Numbered from the stretch's first letter, positions 20,848 through 31,710 are shown. The stretch is 44,801 nt of DNA from an uncultured Flavobacteriales bacterium (GCA_905480355.1 CAJQQA010000063.1:1-44801), one strand, 5' to 3'. Made by a program: numbers and translations. The notes: a model not told the origin generated them from the sequence alone.

Positions 20848-21384
20848 ATGTATAAACTGATAGTATTCTTCTTAGCTATTTTTATTTTTACGAATTGTGG
20901 TTCTCAAGAAATGGACGCATCAGAAGGGTTGAAATTAATCAACGCAAAAGAAAGTTCAATTCGTGATTTGAGTAAAAAATTAAAACCTGGAGAAATTGTA
21001 CCCTTGAACGAAAGTGATGAGCTAATCGATTTATTACTTTCTTTCTATCGTACAAATCCGCAGGATCAGAACGCCCCTTTATGTTTGGATAAAGTACATA
21101 TGATTTATTCATCAACAAAAAGGCATGAGAAATCCGCAATTTACGGAGATACATTGCTTCTTAAATATCCTGATTACATTAATCGTCTTTTGATATTAGA
21201 AAGTATGGCGAACGTCTATGATATGTATATCTTCCCTAGAGATACGTCTAAAGTACGTTACTACAATGAGTTATTATTAAAAGAAAATAAGGACATTTCT
21301 AAAGAAAAAAGAGAAGAAATTCAATTTAAATTGGATAATTTGGAATTGACAATTCAAGAGATCATCATGAAGGTTAATGAGTAA
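20848..21384 (+). CDS. putative lipoprotein
   Basis: lipobox-like FIFTNCGS; helical body. Confidence 0.65.
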   Translation: MYKLIVFFLAIFIFTNCGSQEMDASEGLKLINAKESSIRDLSKKLKPGEIVPLNESDELIDLLLSFYRTNPQDQNAPLCLDKVHMIYSSTKRHEKSAIYGDTLLLKYPDYINRLLILESMANVYDMYIFPRDTSKVRYYNELLLKENKDISKEKREEIQFKLDNLELTIQEIIMKVNE

Positions 21385-21539
21385 TTCGTTAGTATATATA
21401 GGGATTTCCGATTATTCAAATTCGCTTTGTTGTTTAGAATCGAATAATAAAACCTGTTAACGTTCTGTTAAAAACTGAAAACTTCCGAATTCTAGCTTTA
21501 TATTTGAATAACAATTCGAAACAATTTAAAATTTATAAC

Positions 21540-21989
21540 ATGAAAAAAGTATTATTTACATTAATGATGGCAGTTGTATCAATAGCTGTAACATCTTCAG
21601 TGAACGCTCAAGAAGTAGTTCAAACAAATGGAGCTACAGTTGAATTTGAAAAAGATGTTCATGATTATGGAACAATCGATTATGCCGCAGACGGATCTTG
21701 TATATTTAATTTTAAGAATACAGGAAACGCACCTTTAATTATTTCAAATGCAAAAGGATCTTGTGGATGTACTGTACCATCTTGGCCAAAGGAACCAATC
21801 GCTCCAGGAGCATCAGCTGCTATTACTGTGAAGTATGACACTAAGCGTCCAGGTGCTATTAATAAGTCAGTTACGATTACATCGAATGCAGTTAATTCTC
21901 CAACTAAAGTGATTAGAATTAAAGGACAAATTAATCCTAAGCCAACTTCAGGAGCACCAGTTAATAAGACAGGAGCACCGACTAAATAA
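21540..21989 (+). CDS. DUF1573 domain secreted protein
   Basis: signal peptide plus DYGTIDYAADGSCIFNFKNTGNAPLIISNAKGSCGCTVPSWPKEPIAPG; start adjusted to 21540. Confidence 0.88.
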   Translation: MKKVLFTLMMAVVSIAVTSSVNAQEVVQTNGATVEFEKDVHDYGTIDYAADGSCIFNFKNTGNAPLIISNAKGSCGCTVPSWPKEPIAPGASAAITVKYDTKRPGAINKSVTITSNAVNSPTKVIRIKGQINPKPTSGAPVNKTGAPTK

Positions 21990-21993
21990 ATGA

Positions 21994-22380
21994 ATGAAGT
22001 TATATTTTGCGATTATACTTATAGCATTGAACTCCGCCTTTGGCTTCGGCCAAACGGCGGATTTTAGTATAGATAAACCTGTACACAAATTCCCAAAAAC
22101 TCAAGAAGGAGTCATTTTAGAACATTTTTATACCATCAAGAATACTGGATCTATTCCTTTGGTGTTTTTTGATTATAAAGTCACCTGTTCTTGTACTAAA
22201 TTATATCTACCATCAGAACCGATACCACCTGGTGAAGTCTTTAAATTGAGATTAACTTTTGATACTGACGGAAAATACTTTTTTCAAGATCGTATCATTT
22301 ACCTACAAGCAAACACTAAAAAGGGAACGCATAAGCTCAGAATGAAAGTGAATGTAATACCAAAGGAAGAAAATAATTAA
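21994..22380 (+). CDS. DUF1573 domain secreted protein (tandem paralogue)
   Basis: HFYTIKNTGSIPLVFFDYKVTCSCTKLYLPSEPIPPGE. Confidence 0.82.
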   Translation: MKLYFAIILIALNSAFGFGQTADFSIDKPVHKFPKTQEGVILEHFYTIKNTGSIPLVFFDYKVTCSCTKLYLPSEPIPPGEVFKLRLTFDTDGKYFFQDRIIYLQANTKKGTHKLRMKVNVIPKEENN

Positions 22381-22422
22381 TCAGAAGAGTTTATCTATTC
22401 AATAATCTTACTATTCCGATCA

Positions 22423-22560
22423 TTACCATAAGCTGCAAAACTTTTTCTTTTCGATTAGCAATTCAAAACCACATGCTTTTTCTTTAAAGTAAACTAATAC
22501 TCCTTCTACTAGTTCATTCAAAATAAGCTGAGCACCATTACGATAGTAAATTTGACAACG
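22423..22560 (-). pseudogene. TonB-dependent receptor fragment
   Basis: RCQIYYRNGAQLILNELVEGVLVYFKEKACGFELLIEKKK aligns with HNQIDYRNGANLLLNNLVEGELVYGNGTAYGLELMLQKKK of the receptor at 23519-25834. Confidence 0.8.
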
Positions 22561-22731
22561 CTACTGGAACTTGGACCCATGCAATTGGATTCGCAAAATT
22601 AGCAAAGGCCCAAAGAGGCTGTCATATTACAAAGAAATCACGCATATTTTGAATAGATTCAGGGTTTGTATGAACAAAGGATAATTAAGAATTAGAATAG
22701 GAGTCCTTTGGGTTAGAAAATCTATAGCTAT

Positions 22732-23517
22732 TTATTGAATGATCACCTCTTGTCTACTTGAACTATAGGCTGAAAAATAGCCCAATGCATTATTGGTCCA
22801 TTGATAGTCAGGATTCGAAGGTGCTGCACTACTAGGATCCGTTAATGATTGAAGTTCTAAGTAATACTGATACAAATTCTGATCTATAGTTCTCAGCTCA
22901 ATTCCAACAGTATCTCCAATGTCAAAAATCTTAGCAAATAGAGGTCTAATTATTACATTTCCATTTGTTAGTTGATCATCGGCTAAAGTCAGATCATTCA
23001 ATTTAGTCTTTGGCTTACCATTCTTACTAAGAATTGCCATGATATGGACAACGCTTTCTAAGGGGTCGTTGTAAGATAAAAAAGCCAAATAGCCTTCCTT
23101 AGAACCAAAAAATCCTTCCGTAAATTCATAATAAATAGGAAGCTGGGCAATTGGCGTATTCATAATTGACGTAGATGCATAAGTTGTTTCATCATGAACA
23201 ACGGTAAGTGTGTATTCCGAGCCAAATGCTGGAACATAATTAGTCAATTCATAATTACCATCCGAGGCGAATGGGACTGAAGTAATATTTCCCAGGTGAT
23301 CAGTTATTGAGACAATAGCGTTATTTAAGACTGGCTGAGGATCGTTACTGAAGTAATTGGCGGTTTGAGTTACAAGTACTCTAACCATACTATCTTCGGC
23401 AGTATAGTTAGCTTCGATGACCACTATTTTATTAGCTTCGTTGAGGTCCACATCGATAACTTTCGTGCAGGACATGAAACTTAATAATCCTATAATTAAT
23501 GCTAAATATAGTTTCAT
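22732..23517 (-). CDS. DUF4249-like lipoprotein
   Basis: MKLYLALIIGLLSFMSCTKVIDVDLNEANKIVVIEANYT; paired with TonB-dependent receptor; start adjusted to 23517. Confidence 0.82.
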   Translation of the reverse strand: MKLYLALIIGLLSFMSCTKVIDVDLNEANKIVVIEANYTAEDSMVRVLVTQTANYFSNDPQPVLNNAIVSITDHLGNITSVPFASDGNYELTNYVPAFGSEYTLTVVHDETTYASTSIMNTPIAQLPIYYEFTEGFFGSKEGYLAFLSYNDPLESVVHIMAILSKNGKPKTKLNDLTLADDQLTNGNVIIRPLFAKIFDIGDTVGIELRTIDQNLYQYYLELQSLTDPSSAAPSNPDYQWTNNALGYFSAYSSSRQEVIIQ

Positions 23518-23518
23518 C

Positions 23519-25834
23519 TTATTTAAGTTTAAAATTGTAAGTGATAGAAGGAATGATCTTGAATAGTGCTGTCTGAATTGCTTCTGTTTCACCAGTCTGC
23601 GAATTATCTTCGAACGATATTGTGTAAGCATTCTCTCTTGCATACAAATTATAGATAGAGAAATTTAAATTATGCTTGAAGCGCTTCGACTCTTTCATGT
23701 ACCAAGTCAATCCAACATCCATTCGGTGATAATCTGGCATGCGATAACCGTTACGCTCTGTAAAATAGGGAATTGAAATCCCCCCAACATAATACTTACC
23801 AGATGGAAATGTAACAGCATCTCCGGTATAGTAAACGAATGTTGTAGCAAGCGATAGGCTCTTATTGATCTTATACATCACTACCACTGATAGATCGTGG
23901 ATTCGATCTTGCCGTGCTGAAAACACCCTTCCCTCGTTGATGTCGTCAAATTGACGAAGCGATCGAGAAAGCGTATAGCTAATCCAGCCAGTGAGCTTTC
24001 CTTTTTTCTTCTGAAGCATTAACTCCAATCCGTAAGCAGTTCCATTTCCGTAAACTAGCTCTCCCTCGACTAGATTGTTTAATAGTAGATTAGCACCATT
24101 TCTGTAATCAATCTGATTATGGAGCTTTTTATAGTAGACTTCAGCAGAAATTTGATAGGTGTTTTTCTTTACATTTTGGTAATAACCAAGCGCGATCTGA
24201 TCCGCAACTTGAGGCTTGATGTTATTTGAACTAGGCATCCAAACATCTGTTGGACTGCTAGTAGTTGAGTTAGAAAGTTGATGGATGTATTGGTAGTTTC
24301 TATCGTAAGCTAGTTTAATAGAATTCCGTTCTGAGATGACATAGCTCATTGATAAGCGAGGTTCAATTCCAAACTGATAGGAACTTGATTCCCATCGATC
24401 ATGAGTCTCTTCAGTCAATTTGTCTCCGTTGTCATCATAAGTATATGACTTTCCGCCAATGAGATCAAAACCAGAGTAACGGACACCATACATGATGTTA
24501 AAACGAGCTCCAATTTTCTGATCATTTTGAATGTACGCACCAAACTCCATAGCATATCGACTATCGAGTACAATTTCATTAAACGAATCATTGTCACCAG
24601 TGAGAGCGCCAGGTTTAAATGTATGATGCATGCCTGAAACGCCAAATTTCATCGTATTGTTTTTATTCAAATAGTAGGTAAAATCCTGCTTCAAACTAAA
24701 ATCTTCGATGGAGGATTTTATCCCGAAAGCATCTTCTCCTGATCCAATGGTAAATTGATAATCGAAATTACTATAGACAAACGAAGTATTTGAAAAGAGC
24801 TTGCTATTGATTATTCGATTATAGCGAAGTGTTCCAGTTGCATTTCCCCAATCAAACCCAAACTGATCACTAAATCCGAACTTGTCACGGCCGAAATAAC
24901 CGGAAAGAAAAATTCGATCTTTGTCAGAGATTTTATAGTTGGCCTTAGCATTAAAATCATAGAAATAGAGTTTTGAGTTCCGCTGATTCTCATCTTTCGA
25001 TAATTTCAAGAATATATCGAGATAGCTTCTTCTTCCAGATACTATGAAAGAACCTTTTTCCTTAACGATTGGACCTTCTATAGCAAGTCGTGATGAGATT
25101 AAACCGATTCCGCCAGATGCACCGAATTTTTTCAGGTTTCCATCTTTCATTTTGACATCCATCACCGATGATGCACGTCCACCGTATTCGGCAGGAATAC
25201 CAGCTTTGTACAAAGAAACATCCTTAATCGCATCTGAATTAAAAACAGAGAAAAACCCTAGAAGATGAGAGGCGTTGTAAACAGGGGCTTCATCCAATAA
25301 AATTAAGTTTTGATCCGCTCCTCCACCTCGCACAAAAAAACCAGAATTGCCTTCTCCTGCTGTTTTCACTCCAGGTGTAAGTTGTAAAGTTTTCATGATG
25401 TCCTTTTCTCCAAAAAGTACAGGAATGGTTTCAATACTTTTCGGGTCAAACCGAGTAACATTCATTCCAGATGAGGTAATGTTATCATTTTCTTTTTCTG
25501 CATTTACATTCATTTCTTGAATTTGAAGAACATCTGCAGGCATTGTCAATTCTATATTTTTCGTAATATTTTCAATTAGATTAAACTTAATCTCTTGTGA
25601 TAGAAAACCATTAGAGCGGTAAATTATAGTGTATTCTCCAGTGTCTAAAGTCAAAGAATAAAAACCATAGGAATTAGTCAAAGTCCCAACATTATCAAGC
25701 CCTTTGACTTTTATAACAGCTCCAAAGATATCTTCCCCGTTACTTGCATCTTTAATGGTTCCGCTTAAAGTAAATTTCTGTGCGTTTCCAGTAAAAGAAA
25801 GAAAAAGAAAAAGACTGAGAAATAATATTTTCAT
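23519..25834 (-). CDS. TonB-dependent receptor with N-terminal carboxypeptidase-like domain
   Basis: GTIKDASNGEDIFGAVIKVKG ... LQLTPGVKTAGEGNSGFFVRGGGADQNLILLDEAPVYN; beta-barrel body. Confidence 0.95.
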   Translation of the reverse strand: MKILFLSLFLFLSFTGNAQKFTLSGTIKDASNGEDIFGAVIKVKGLDNVGTLTNSYGFYSLTLDTGEYTIIYRSNGFLSQEIKFNLIENITKNIELTMPADVLQIQEMNVNAEKENDNITSSGMNVTRFDPKSIETIPVLFGEKDIMKTLQLTPGVKTAGEGNSGFFVRGGGADQNLILLDEAPVYNASHLLGFFSVFNSDAIKDVSLYKAGIPAEYGGRASSVMDVKMKDGNLKKFGASGGIGLISSRLAIEGPIVKEKGSFIVSGRRSYLDIFLKLSKDENQRNSKLYFYDFNAKANYKISDKDRIFLSGYFGRDKFGFSDQFGFDWGNATGTLRYNRIINSKLFSNTSFVYSNFDYQFTIGSGEDAFGIKSSIEDFSLKQDFTYYLNKNNTMKFGVSGMHHTFKPGALTGDNDSFNEIVLDSRYAMEFGAYIQNDQKIGARFNIMYGVRYSGFDLIGGKSYTYDDNGDKLTEETHDRWESSSYQFGIEPRLSMSYVISERNSIKLAYDRNYQYIHQLSNSTTSSPTDVWMPSSNNIKPQVADQIALGYYQNVKKNTYQISAEVYYKKLHNQIDYRNGANLLLNNLVEGELVYGNGTAYGLELMLQKKKGKLTGWISYTLSRSLRQFDDINEGRVFSARQDRIHDLSVVVMYKINKSLSLATTFVYYTGDAVTFPSGKYYVGGISIPYFTERNGYRMPDYHRMDVGLTWYMKESKRFKHNLNFSIYNLYARENAYTISFEDNSQTGETEAIQTALFKIIPSITYNFKLK

Positions 25835-25921
25835 ACATCTAAATTAGGCAATTAATAGAATCAGCGAAAAAAGATTCGGATAAGAGGATAGAAGAAATGA
25901 CAGTTGGTTTAAAAGTAGAGT

Positions 25922-27496
25922 TTACACTTTATCCGCCGCAACATGATAAGTTGGATCCTCTAAAAGGTTTACGTCAATTAGTTTGTCCGCATTTTTCAAA
26001 AGAACTTGACAATCTGGACTTAAATGTCTGAGATGAACAGTTTTCCTAGCTTTTTGATAACGGTCAGTTAATCCATTTAAAGCTTCAATCGCAGACATGT
26101 CAACAATCTTACTTTCAGAGAAGTCAATAATCACATCATCCGGATCATTCTGCACGTCAAACTTTTCTATAAACACGGTAATTGAACCGAAGAACAATGG
26201 TCCGTATATTTCATAGTGTTTAGAGCCATTTTCGTCTATATATTTTCGTGCTCTAATTCGTTTCGCATTCTCCCATGCGTATGCCAATGCGGAAATGATG
26301 ACACCTATTAGCACTGCGAGCGCTAGGTTGTGTAAGAAAACTGTAATTAGTGTTACAATGACCATAACGATAACATCCGTGAGAGGCATTTTTCCAAATA
26401 CTTTGAGACTTGCCCATTCAAAGGTGCCTATCGCTACCATAAACATTACTCCAACAAGAGCAGCCATTGGTAATTGTTCGATTATAGGTGCTCCCCATAT
26501 TATGAAAATAAGTAAACCTACGGAAGCAACTATTCCAGATAAGCGAGCTCTTGCACCAGATGAAATATTGATTAAGCTCTGTCCAATCATAGCGCATCCA
26601 CCCATTCCAGAGAAGAATCCAGTAAAAACATTGGCAGTACCTTGAGCAATACATTCTCGATTACTTTGTCCTCTTGTTTGCGTGATTTCGTCAATTAAAT
26701 TTAAGGTTAATAGTGATTCAATTAAGCCAACGCCAGCAACTATTAATGAATAAGGGAAAATAAAAATGAAATTCTCCCAAGTAAAAGAAATGGAAGGAAT
26801 ATTGAATGGAGGAAATCCACCTTGAAGGGTTTTAATATCTCCTGTAAGGGTATCAACGACTGTTTTTGTTTCAATATTGAAGTAAATTGTAATTGCTGAC
26901 ACAACAATAATAGCAACTAATGATGATGGAATAGCTTTTGAAATTTTAGGTAATCCCCAGATAATTATCATTGTTAATGTGATAAGTCCAAGCATCAACA
27001 ACAATGTATTGCCAGAAATCCATTCTCCATCTATTTTAAATGATTCAAATTGCGCCATAAAAATAACGATTGCTAAACCGTTAACGAAGCCAAACATTAC
27101 TGGATGCGGCACCAGTCGAATGAATTTCCCTAATTTTAATAGGCCAATTATTATTTGAATTAGACCAGCGAGAATAACAGTGGCAAAAATATATTCGGTT
27201 ATCTGGTCAACAGAAATTCCTGGAATTGTTTCTCTAAGCACAGCAATCATTCCAACATAAATTACGGCGATAGCTCCTGTTGCGCCAGAGATCATTCCTG
27301 GTCGACCACCTAATATTGAAGTGATTAATCCAATTGAAAATGCTGCGTAGAGTCCTGTTAAAGGGGATAGTCCAGCGATTATTGCAAACGCAATTGCTTC
27401 AGGCACCAAAGCCAAGGCGACCGTTAATCCTGAAAGAACTTCATTTTTGTAATTGATTTTTTGCTTGAGGTCAAACAGGTTGAATATTTTTTTCAT
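25922..27496 (-). CDS. SulP family anion permease with STAS domain
   Basis: SGLTVALALVPEAIAFAIIAGLSPLTGLYAAF; C-terminal STAS (VIIDFSESKIVDMSAIEAL). Confidence 0.94.
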   Translation of the reverse strand: MKKIFNLFDLKQKINYKNEVLSGLTVALALVPEAIAFAIIAGLSPLTGLYAAFSIGLITSILGGRPGMISGATGAIAVIYVGMIAVLRETIPGISVDQITEYIFATVILAGLIQIIIGLLKLGKFIRLVPHPVMFGFVNGLAIVIFMAQFESFKIDGEWISGNTLLLMLGLITLTMIIIWGLPKISKAIPSSLVAIIVVSAITIYFNIETKTVVDTLTGDIKTLQGGFPPFNIPSISFTWENFIFIFPYSLIVAGVGLIESLLTLNLIDEITQTRGQSNRECIAQGTANVFTGFFSGMGGCAMIGQSLINISSGARARLSGIVASVGLLIFIIWGAPIIEQLPMAALVGVMFMVAIGTFEWASLKVFGKMPLTDVIVMVIVTLITVFLHNLALAVLIGVIISALAYAWENAKRIRARKYIDENGSKHYEIYGPLFFGSITVFIEKFDVQNDPDDVIIDFSESKIVDMSAIEALNGLTDRYQKARKTVHLRHLSPDCQVLLKNADKLIDVNLLEDPTYHVAADKV

Positions 27497-27554
27497 GCTC
27501 TAATTGAGTGTCATTTGAGGGGGCAAAAATACAATATTAATTGATCTTTAGCAC

Positions 27555-28034
27555 TTATTCTTTATGGTAAGGAGGTAATGCTGTTGGCACCTTACTTGCT
27601 CTATCATGCAAGACGATACTGCCAGTTACGCCTACGTTTAACGAATTGTTACCAGGTAATCTAATCAGCAAATGGCATTTTTCTTTAACGAACTCAGGAA
27701 GGCCAGTGTCTTCAGCACCAAGTAAATAGATTGCTCTTTTGGGATGTTCGAAATCGTGCAACATTTCAGCACGGTCGTCTATTTCAATTCCAATTAATCG
27801 ACAGTCATAAGGAATATTAGCTAGTAAATCATCGAAAGATTTGTAATTAAATAAAGGGATTCTAGACCACGTCCTTAATACATCAGATGATTGTTTTTTA
27901 TAACGTCCTTCAACAGTGAAAATATAAGCAGCCCCCAAAATATAGGCAGACCTCCAAAGCGTTCCCATATTGTGAGACGTTTTCCCTCTAAATACTCCGA
28001 TAGCGCAGTATCCTTTTTTATTGACCGTTTTCAT
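27555..28034 (-). CDS. TrmH/SpoU-like RNA methyltransferase
   Basis: NMGTLWRSAYILGA ... LLGAEDTGLPE ... LPGNNSLNVGVTGSIVLHDR. Confidence 0.9.
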   Translation of the reverse strand: MKTVNKKGYCAIGVFRGKTSHNMGTLWRSAYILGAAYIFTVEGRYKKQSSDVLRTWSRIPLFNYKSFDDLLANIPYDCRLIGIEIDDRAEMLHDFEHPKRAIYLLGAEDTGLPEFVKEKCHLLIRLPGNNSLNVGVTGSIVLHDRASKVPTALPPYHKE

Positions 28035-28245
28035 GCTGCGAAGATAGAAAAATATTAGTGTGGCAATTTTTGTGACTTTGTATTTAACCTCAAAATTAAG
28101 TCATGGTTTTTTTAAGAGAAGTTATAAAAACTAATGTAACATTTAAATAGTAATCTAAGATTTACTTATATCTATTGAAATGTAATAAACTATTTTCCCA
28201 ATTTAAACACGTTTTTTCTCCTTTCTACGTTGTACATTCGTAAGA

Positions 28246-31200
28246 ATGTGTTTTTTGAGAAGGTTAATATTGCTATCAATACTGCTTTTGATTTCCAATT
28301 ACGGAAAATCTCAAGAGTCCAACTTGCGCTCAAAAAACCTAAATAATACTTTAGACACTTTACAATTAGATACTTTAAGTATCTATCCTAATTCATTTAA
28401 AATCAAGTGTAACGGGGAATTACTTAGCAAAGATAGTTATGTCTTAGATTATGCATCTGCATCGCTAATAATGACTAATAAATGTGATGGGGAGTTAACT
28501 GTTCAATATAGAGTATTGCCTCTAAATCTATCTCAAATTTATTCAGTTCGGGATACATCAATTCTCTATTCAAAAGAAAAAGGATTCAGGGATCGCTTCT
28601 TAAGCTCAAATTCAACCATTAATTCAGATGTATTTGGAGGATCAAGTATTCGGAAAACGGGTAGTATTTCTCGCGGAATTTCTTTTGGAAATAATCAAGA
28701 TTTAGGTGTGAACTCATCATTGAACCTTGAGCTTTCAGGGAATATAGCTCCGAATCTGAAATTATTGGCATCTGTTACTGATGATAATTTGCCCATTCAA
28801 GCAGAAGGAAACACTAATAAGTTACAGGAATTTGATCAAGTATTTATTCAAGTTTATAACGATCGCTTTAAAATGATTGCCGGTAATTTCTGGTTAAAAA
28901 CACCAACCGGGTATTTTATGAAATACAATAAACGTGCACAGGGTTTAACAGTTGATTATCAATGGTCAAAAGATACGTCAAAAGTTTGGAGAACTCAAGT
29001 GAGTGGGGCATTGTCTAAAGGCAAGTTTCAACGTCAAATTATTCAAGGAACAGAAGGGAGCCAAGGACCCTACAGACTCGTTGGGAATGAAAATGAGCCG
29101 TTTATTATAGTATTGGCAGGTACGGAAAAAGTTTTTATAGATGGAAAGACATTGGAGCGTGGTCAAGAATTCGATTATGTGATTAATTATAATACCTCTG
29201 AAGTAATCTTTACCTCTAGGAATTTGATCACAAAAGATTCTAGAATTGTGATTGAATTTCAATATTCTGATCAGAATTACGCCCGTTCACTTTTTCAAAC
29301 ATCAACCAGCTACATATCAAAAAAAATGAAGTTTTGGTTTAATGCATACTCTGAACAAGATGCTAAAAACCAATCTTTGCAACAAGAATTATCTATTAGT
29401 CAGAAAAAACAACTTTCTGAAATAGGAGATACACTGAGCCTTGCTCGAATTTCAAGCATTGATTCTATCGGTTATTTTGACAATCAAAATCTGTACAAAA
29501 TGATAGATTCCTTAGGAATTGATTCTGTACTCGTGTTTTCAATCTCTACAGATTCAGCTATCTTCAGAGCTACATTTGAATTTGTAGGCATTGGAAATGG
29601 AGATTATGTTTTTGATGGATTCAACGCATTAGGTAAAGTGTATCGTTGGGTTTTGCCTGTTGCGGGAGTTTCCCAAGGCGATTATGCGCCTTCTCGATTG
29701 ATTGTTACACCTAAAAAACGGCAAATGCTCACTTCAGGTGTCGATATTCAGTTAACCAAAGGACTTAAACTATATACGGAATTTGCCTATTCAAAGAATG
29801 ATATCAATACCTTCTCTCGCTTCGATTCTAATGATGATCAAAGTATTGCGGGTAAATTGAAACTTATTGGTGACCTACCGTTGAGCAATGATTCTTTGAA
29901 GAGTTGGATTCTCAGAACAAAATTAGAAACAGAAATCCGTGATCGCTATTTCGCTCCTATAGAGCAATACCGAAGCGTAGAATTTGATCGCGATTGGAAT
30001 ACAAGAAACAAAGGGTTTTTGGGAAATGAGTATTCAACATATGTTGGAACTAATATTATCCACCGAAAAAATGGAAACTTCAATTTTGAAGGGCAGTCCT
30101 ATATTATCGGTAAAGACTATGATGGGTATCGAGGGGCTTTAAATGGAAAATGGCGAAAGAATGGGTTTAATGCTATTTGGGATGGAAGTTATCTATCCAG
30201 TGAGACAACTGAGAAGAATGAATTTATTCGTCATCGTTCAGATATCTCACAACGATTAGGATGGTTTAAAGTTGGCTATAAAGATGATCATGAATTGAAT
30301 CGTTTTAACAGCAACATTTTAGAAACATCTAGCTACCAATTTTATGATTACCAATTTTATCTTGCCAATTCTGATAGCGTTGAGAATGAATATAATCTCT
30401 TTTATCGAGAACGTTACGACCGCAGATCTGATAGTACACGCCTAACACCGATAGCAAAAGCAAGGTCTATTGGTGGAGAATTAAACCTTAAAAAATGGAA
30501 AAATCAAAGCTTGACTATATTAGGGAGTTATAGAGAATTGAAAATAATTAACAGCGTGATTGCTCAGCAAACTCCTGAGAATACTGTTTTAGGTCGAATT
30601 GATCACTCTATTCGTCTTTTTAAGAATGCATTGTCTATTAGTACATATTACGAAGTTGGTTCTGGATTAGAGTTGAAGAAGGAGTTCTTGTACATTCAGG
30701 TAAATGCAGGTCAAGGTATTTATACATGGATTGATTACAACAGTGACGGAATCAAAGATTTAAATGAATTCGAGGTTGCTCAATTTACCGATCAAGCTAG
30801 TTATATACGCGTTTTCACTCCAAGTAATCAATACGTGAAAATATTTTCGAATGAGTACAATCAATCACTTTTTTGGCGACCTGAGAGAATATGGGCATCC
30901 AAAAAAGGAGTACTAAAGTTATTGTCTCGTTTTTCAGATCAGGCAAGGGCTCGGATTAAGCACAAAACAAGTGTGTTTGATGGCAATGAAGCATTCAATC
31001 CTTTTGTGAGAAGTATCGCTGATACGAGTTTGGTGTCAACTAATTCGAACTTAAGAAATACTTTATTTTTCAACCGGACATCTAGTATTTTTAGCGCAGA
31101 GTACACTTTCAATGATGTTCAGAGTAAAAGCTTATTGGCCAGTGGCTTCGATTCTCGTTCTAACTCATTCAATGATTTTTCTATTCGATGGAATGTCAAA

Positions 31201-31686
31201 AAAAAGTTCTCAATAAAAGCATCGTATAAATTTGGCAGAAAGAAAGCAAGCGCTGATTATGTTTTGGGTCGGGACTATGATTTAAATTATTATTTTCTCG
31301 AGCCTAGTTTGATATATCAACCGAATACTGTTTTCCGTGTGACATTGGATGGAAGGGTTTCGGAGAAAATGAACACTGAAATACTCGGTGCAGAAAAATC
31401 AAGTGTATTGGAAATTGGAACTACACTTAAATACAACCAATTGGAAAAGGGTAGTCTTCAAGGGAAATTTAATGTCGTTCAAATTAAATATGATGGTGTT
31501 CAGAATTCAGCATTAGGCTTCGAGATGCTTGAAGGACTTAAGCCTGGATTAAATTACACATGGAATCTCAGTTACCAAAGATCCATTTCAAAGAATTTGC
31601 AATTATCCATTCAATATAACGGCCGTAAATCCGAAGGGAATAGTATGATCCATGCTGGAGGAATGGAAGTTAGAGCATTCTTTTAG
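28246..31686 (+). CDS. large predicted outer-membrane/surface beta-barrel protein
   Basis: 1146 aa with signal peptide, alternating amphipathic strands; internal EF-hand-like loop DYNSDGIKDLNE. Confidence 0.7.
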   Translation: MCFLRRLILLSILLLISNYGKSQESNLRSKNLNNTLDTLQLDTLSIYPNSFKIKCNGELLSKDSYVLDYASASLIMTNKCDGELTVQYRVLPLNLSQIYSVRDTSILYSKEKGFRDRFLSSNSTINSDVFGGSSIRKTGSISRGISFGNNQDLGVNSSLNLELSGNIAPNLKLLASVTDDNLPIQAEGNTNKLQEFDQVFIQVYNDRFKMIAGNFWLKTPTGYFMKYNKRAQGLTVDYQWSKDTSKVWRTQVSGALSKGKFQRQIIQGTEGSQGPYRLVGNENEPFIIVLAGTEKVFIDGKTLERGQEFDYVINYNTSEVIFTSRNLITKDSRIVIEFQYSDQNYARSLFQTSTSYISKKMKFWFNAYSEQDAKNQSLQQELSISQKKQLSEIGDTLSLARISSIDSIGYFDNQNLYKMIDSLGIDSVLVFSISTDSAIFRATFEFVGIGNGDYVFDGFNALGKVYRWVLPVAGVSQGDYAPSRLIVTPKKRQMLTSGVDIQLTKGLKLYTEFAYSKNDINTFSRFDSNDDQSIAGKLKLIGDLPLSNDSLKSWILRTKLETEIRDRYFAPIEQYRSVEFDRDWNTRNKGFLGNEYSTYVGTNIIHRKNGNFNFEGQSYIIGKDYDGYRGALNGKWRKNGFNAIWDGSYLSSETTEKNEFIRHRSDISQRLGWFKVGYKDDHELNRFNSNILETSSYQFYDYQFYLANSDSVENEYNLFYRERYDRRSDSTRLTPIAKARSIGGELNLKKWKNQSLTILGSYRELKIINSVIAQQTPENTVLGRIDHSIRLFKNALSISTYYEVGSGLELKKEFLYIQVNAGQGIYTWIDYNSDGIKDLNEFEVAQFTDQASYIRVFTPSNQYVKIFSNEYNQSLFWRPERIWASKKGVLKLLSRFSDQARARIKHKTSVFDGNEAFNPFVRSIADTSLVSTNSNLRNTLFFNRTSSIFSAEYTFNDVQSKSLLASGFDSRSNSFNDFSIRWNVKKKFSIKASYKFGRKKASADYVLGRDYDLNYYFLEPSLIYQPNTVFRVTLDGRVSEKMNTEILGAEKSSVLEIGTTLKYNQLEKGSLQGKFNVVQIKYDGVQNSALGFEMLEGLKPGLNYTWNLSYQRSISKNLQLSIQYNGRKSEGNSMIHAGGMEVRAFF

Positions 31687-31710
31687 GCGAAAATCAGTAT
31701 TGTTTTTAAC

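Noticed and set aside
22561-22731. Short plus-strand reading FDNATGTWTHAIGFAKLAKAQRGCHITKKSRIF*
   Set aside because: Looks protein-like but has no start codon or recognisable family; may be another decayed fragment or chance.
26295-26654. ORFs overlapping the SulP gene (26295-26645 +, 26418-26654 -)
   Set aside because: Alternative-frame artefacts within the transporter coding sequence.
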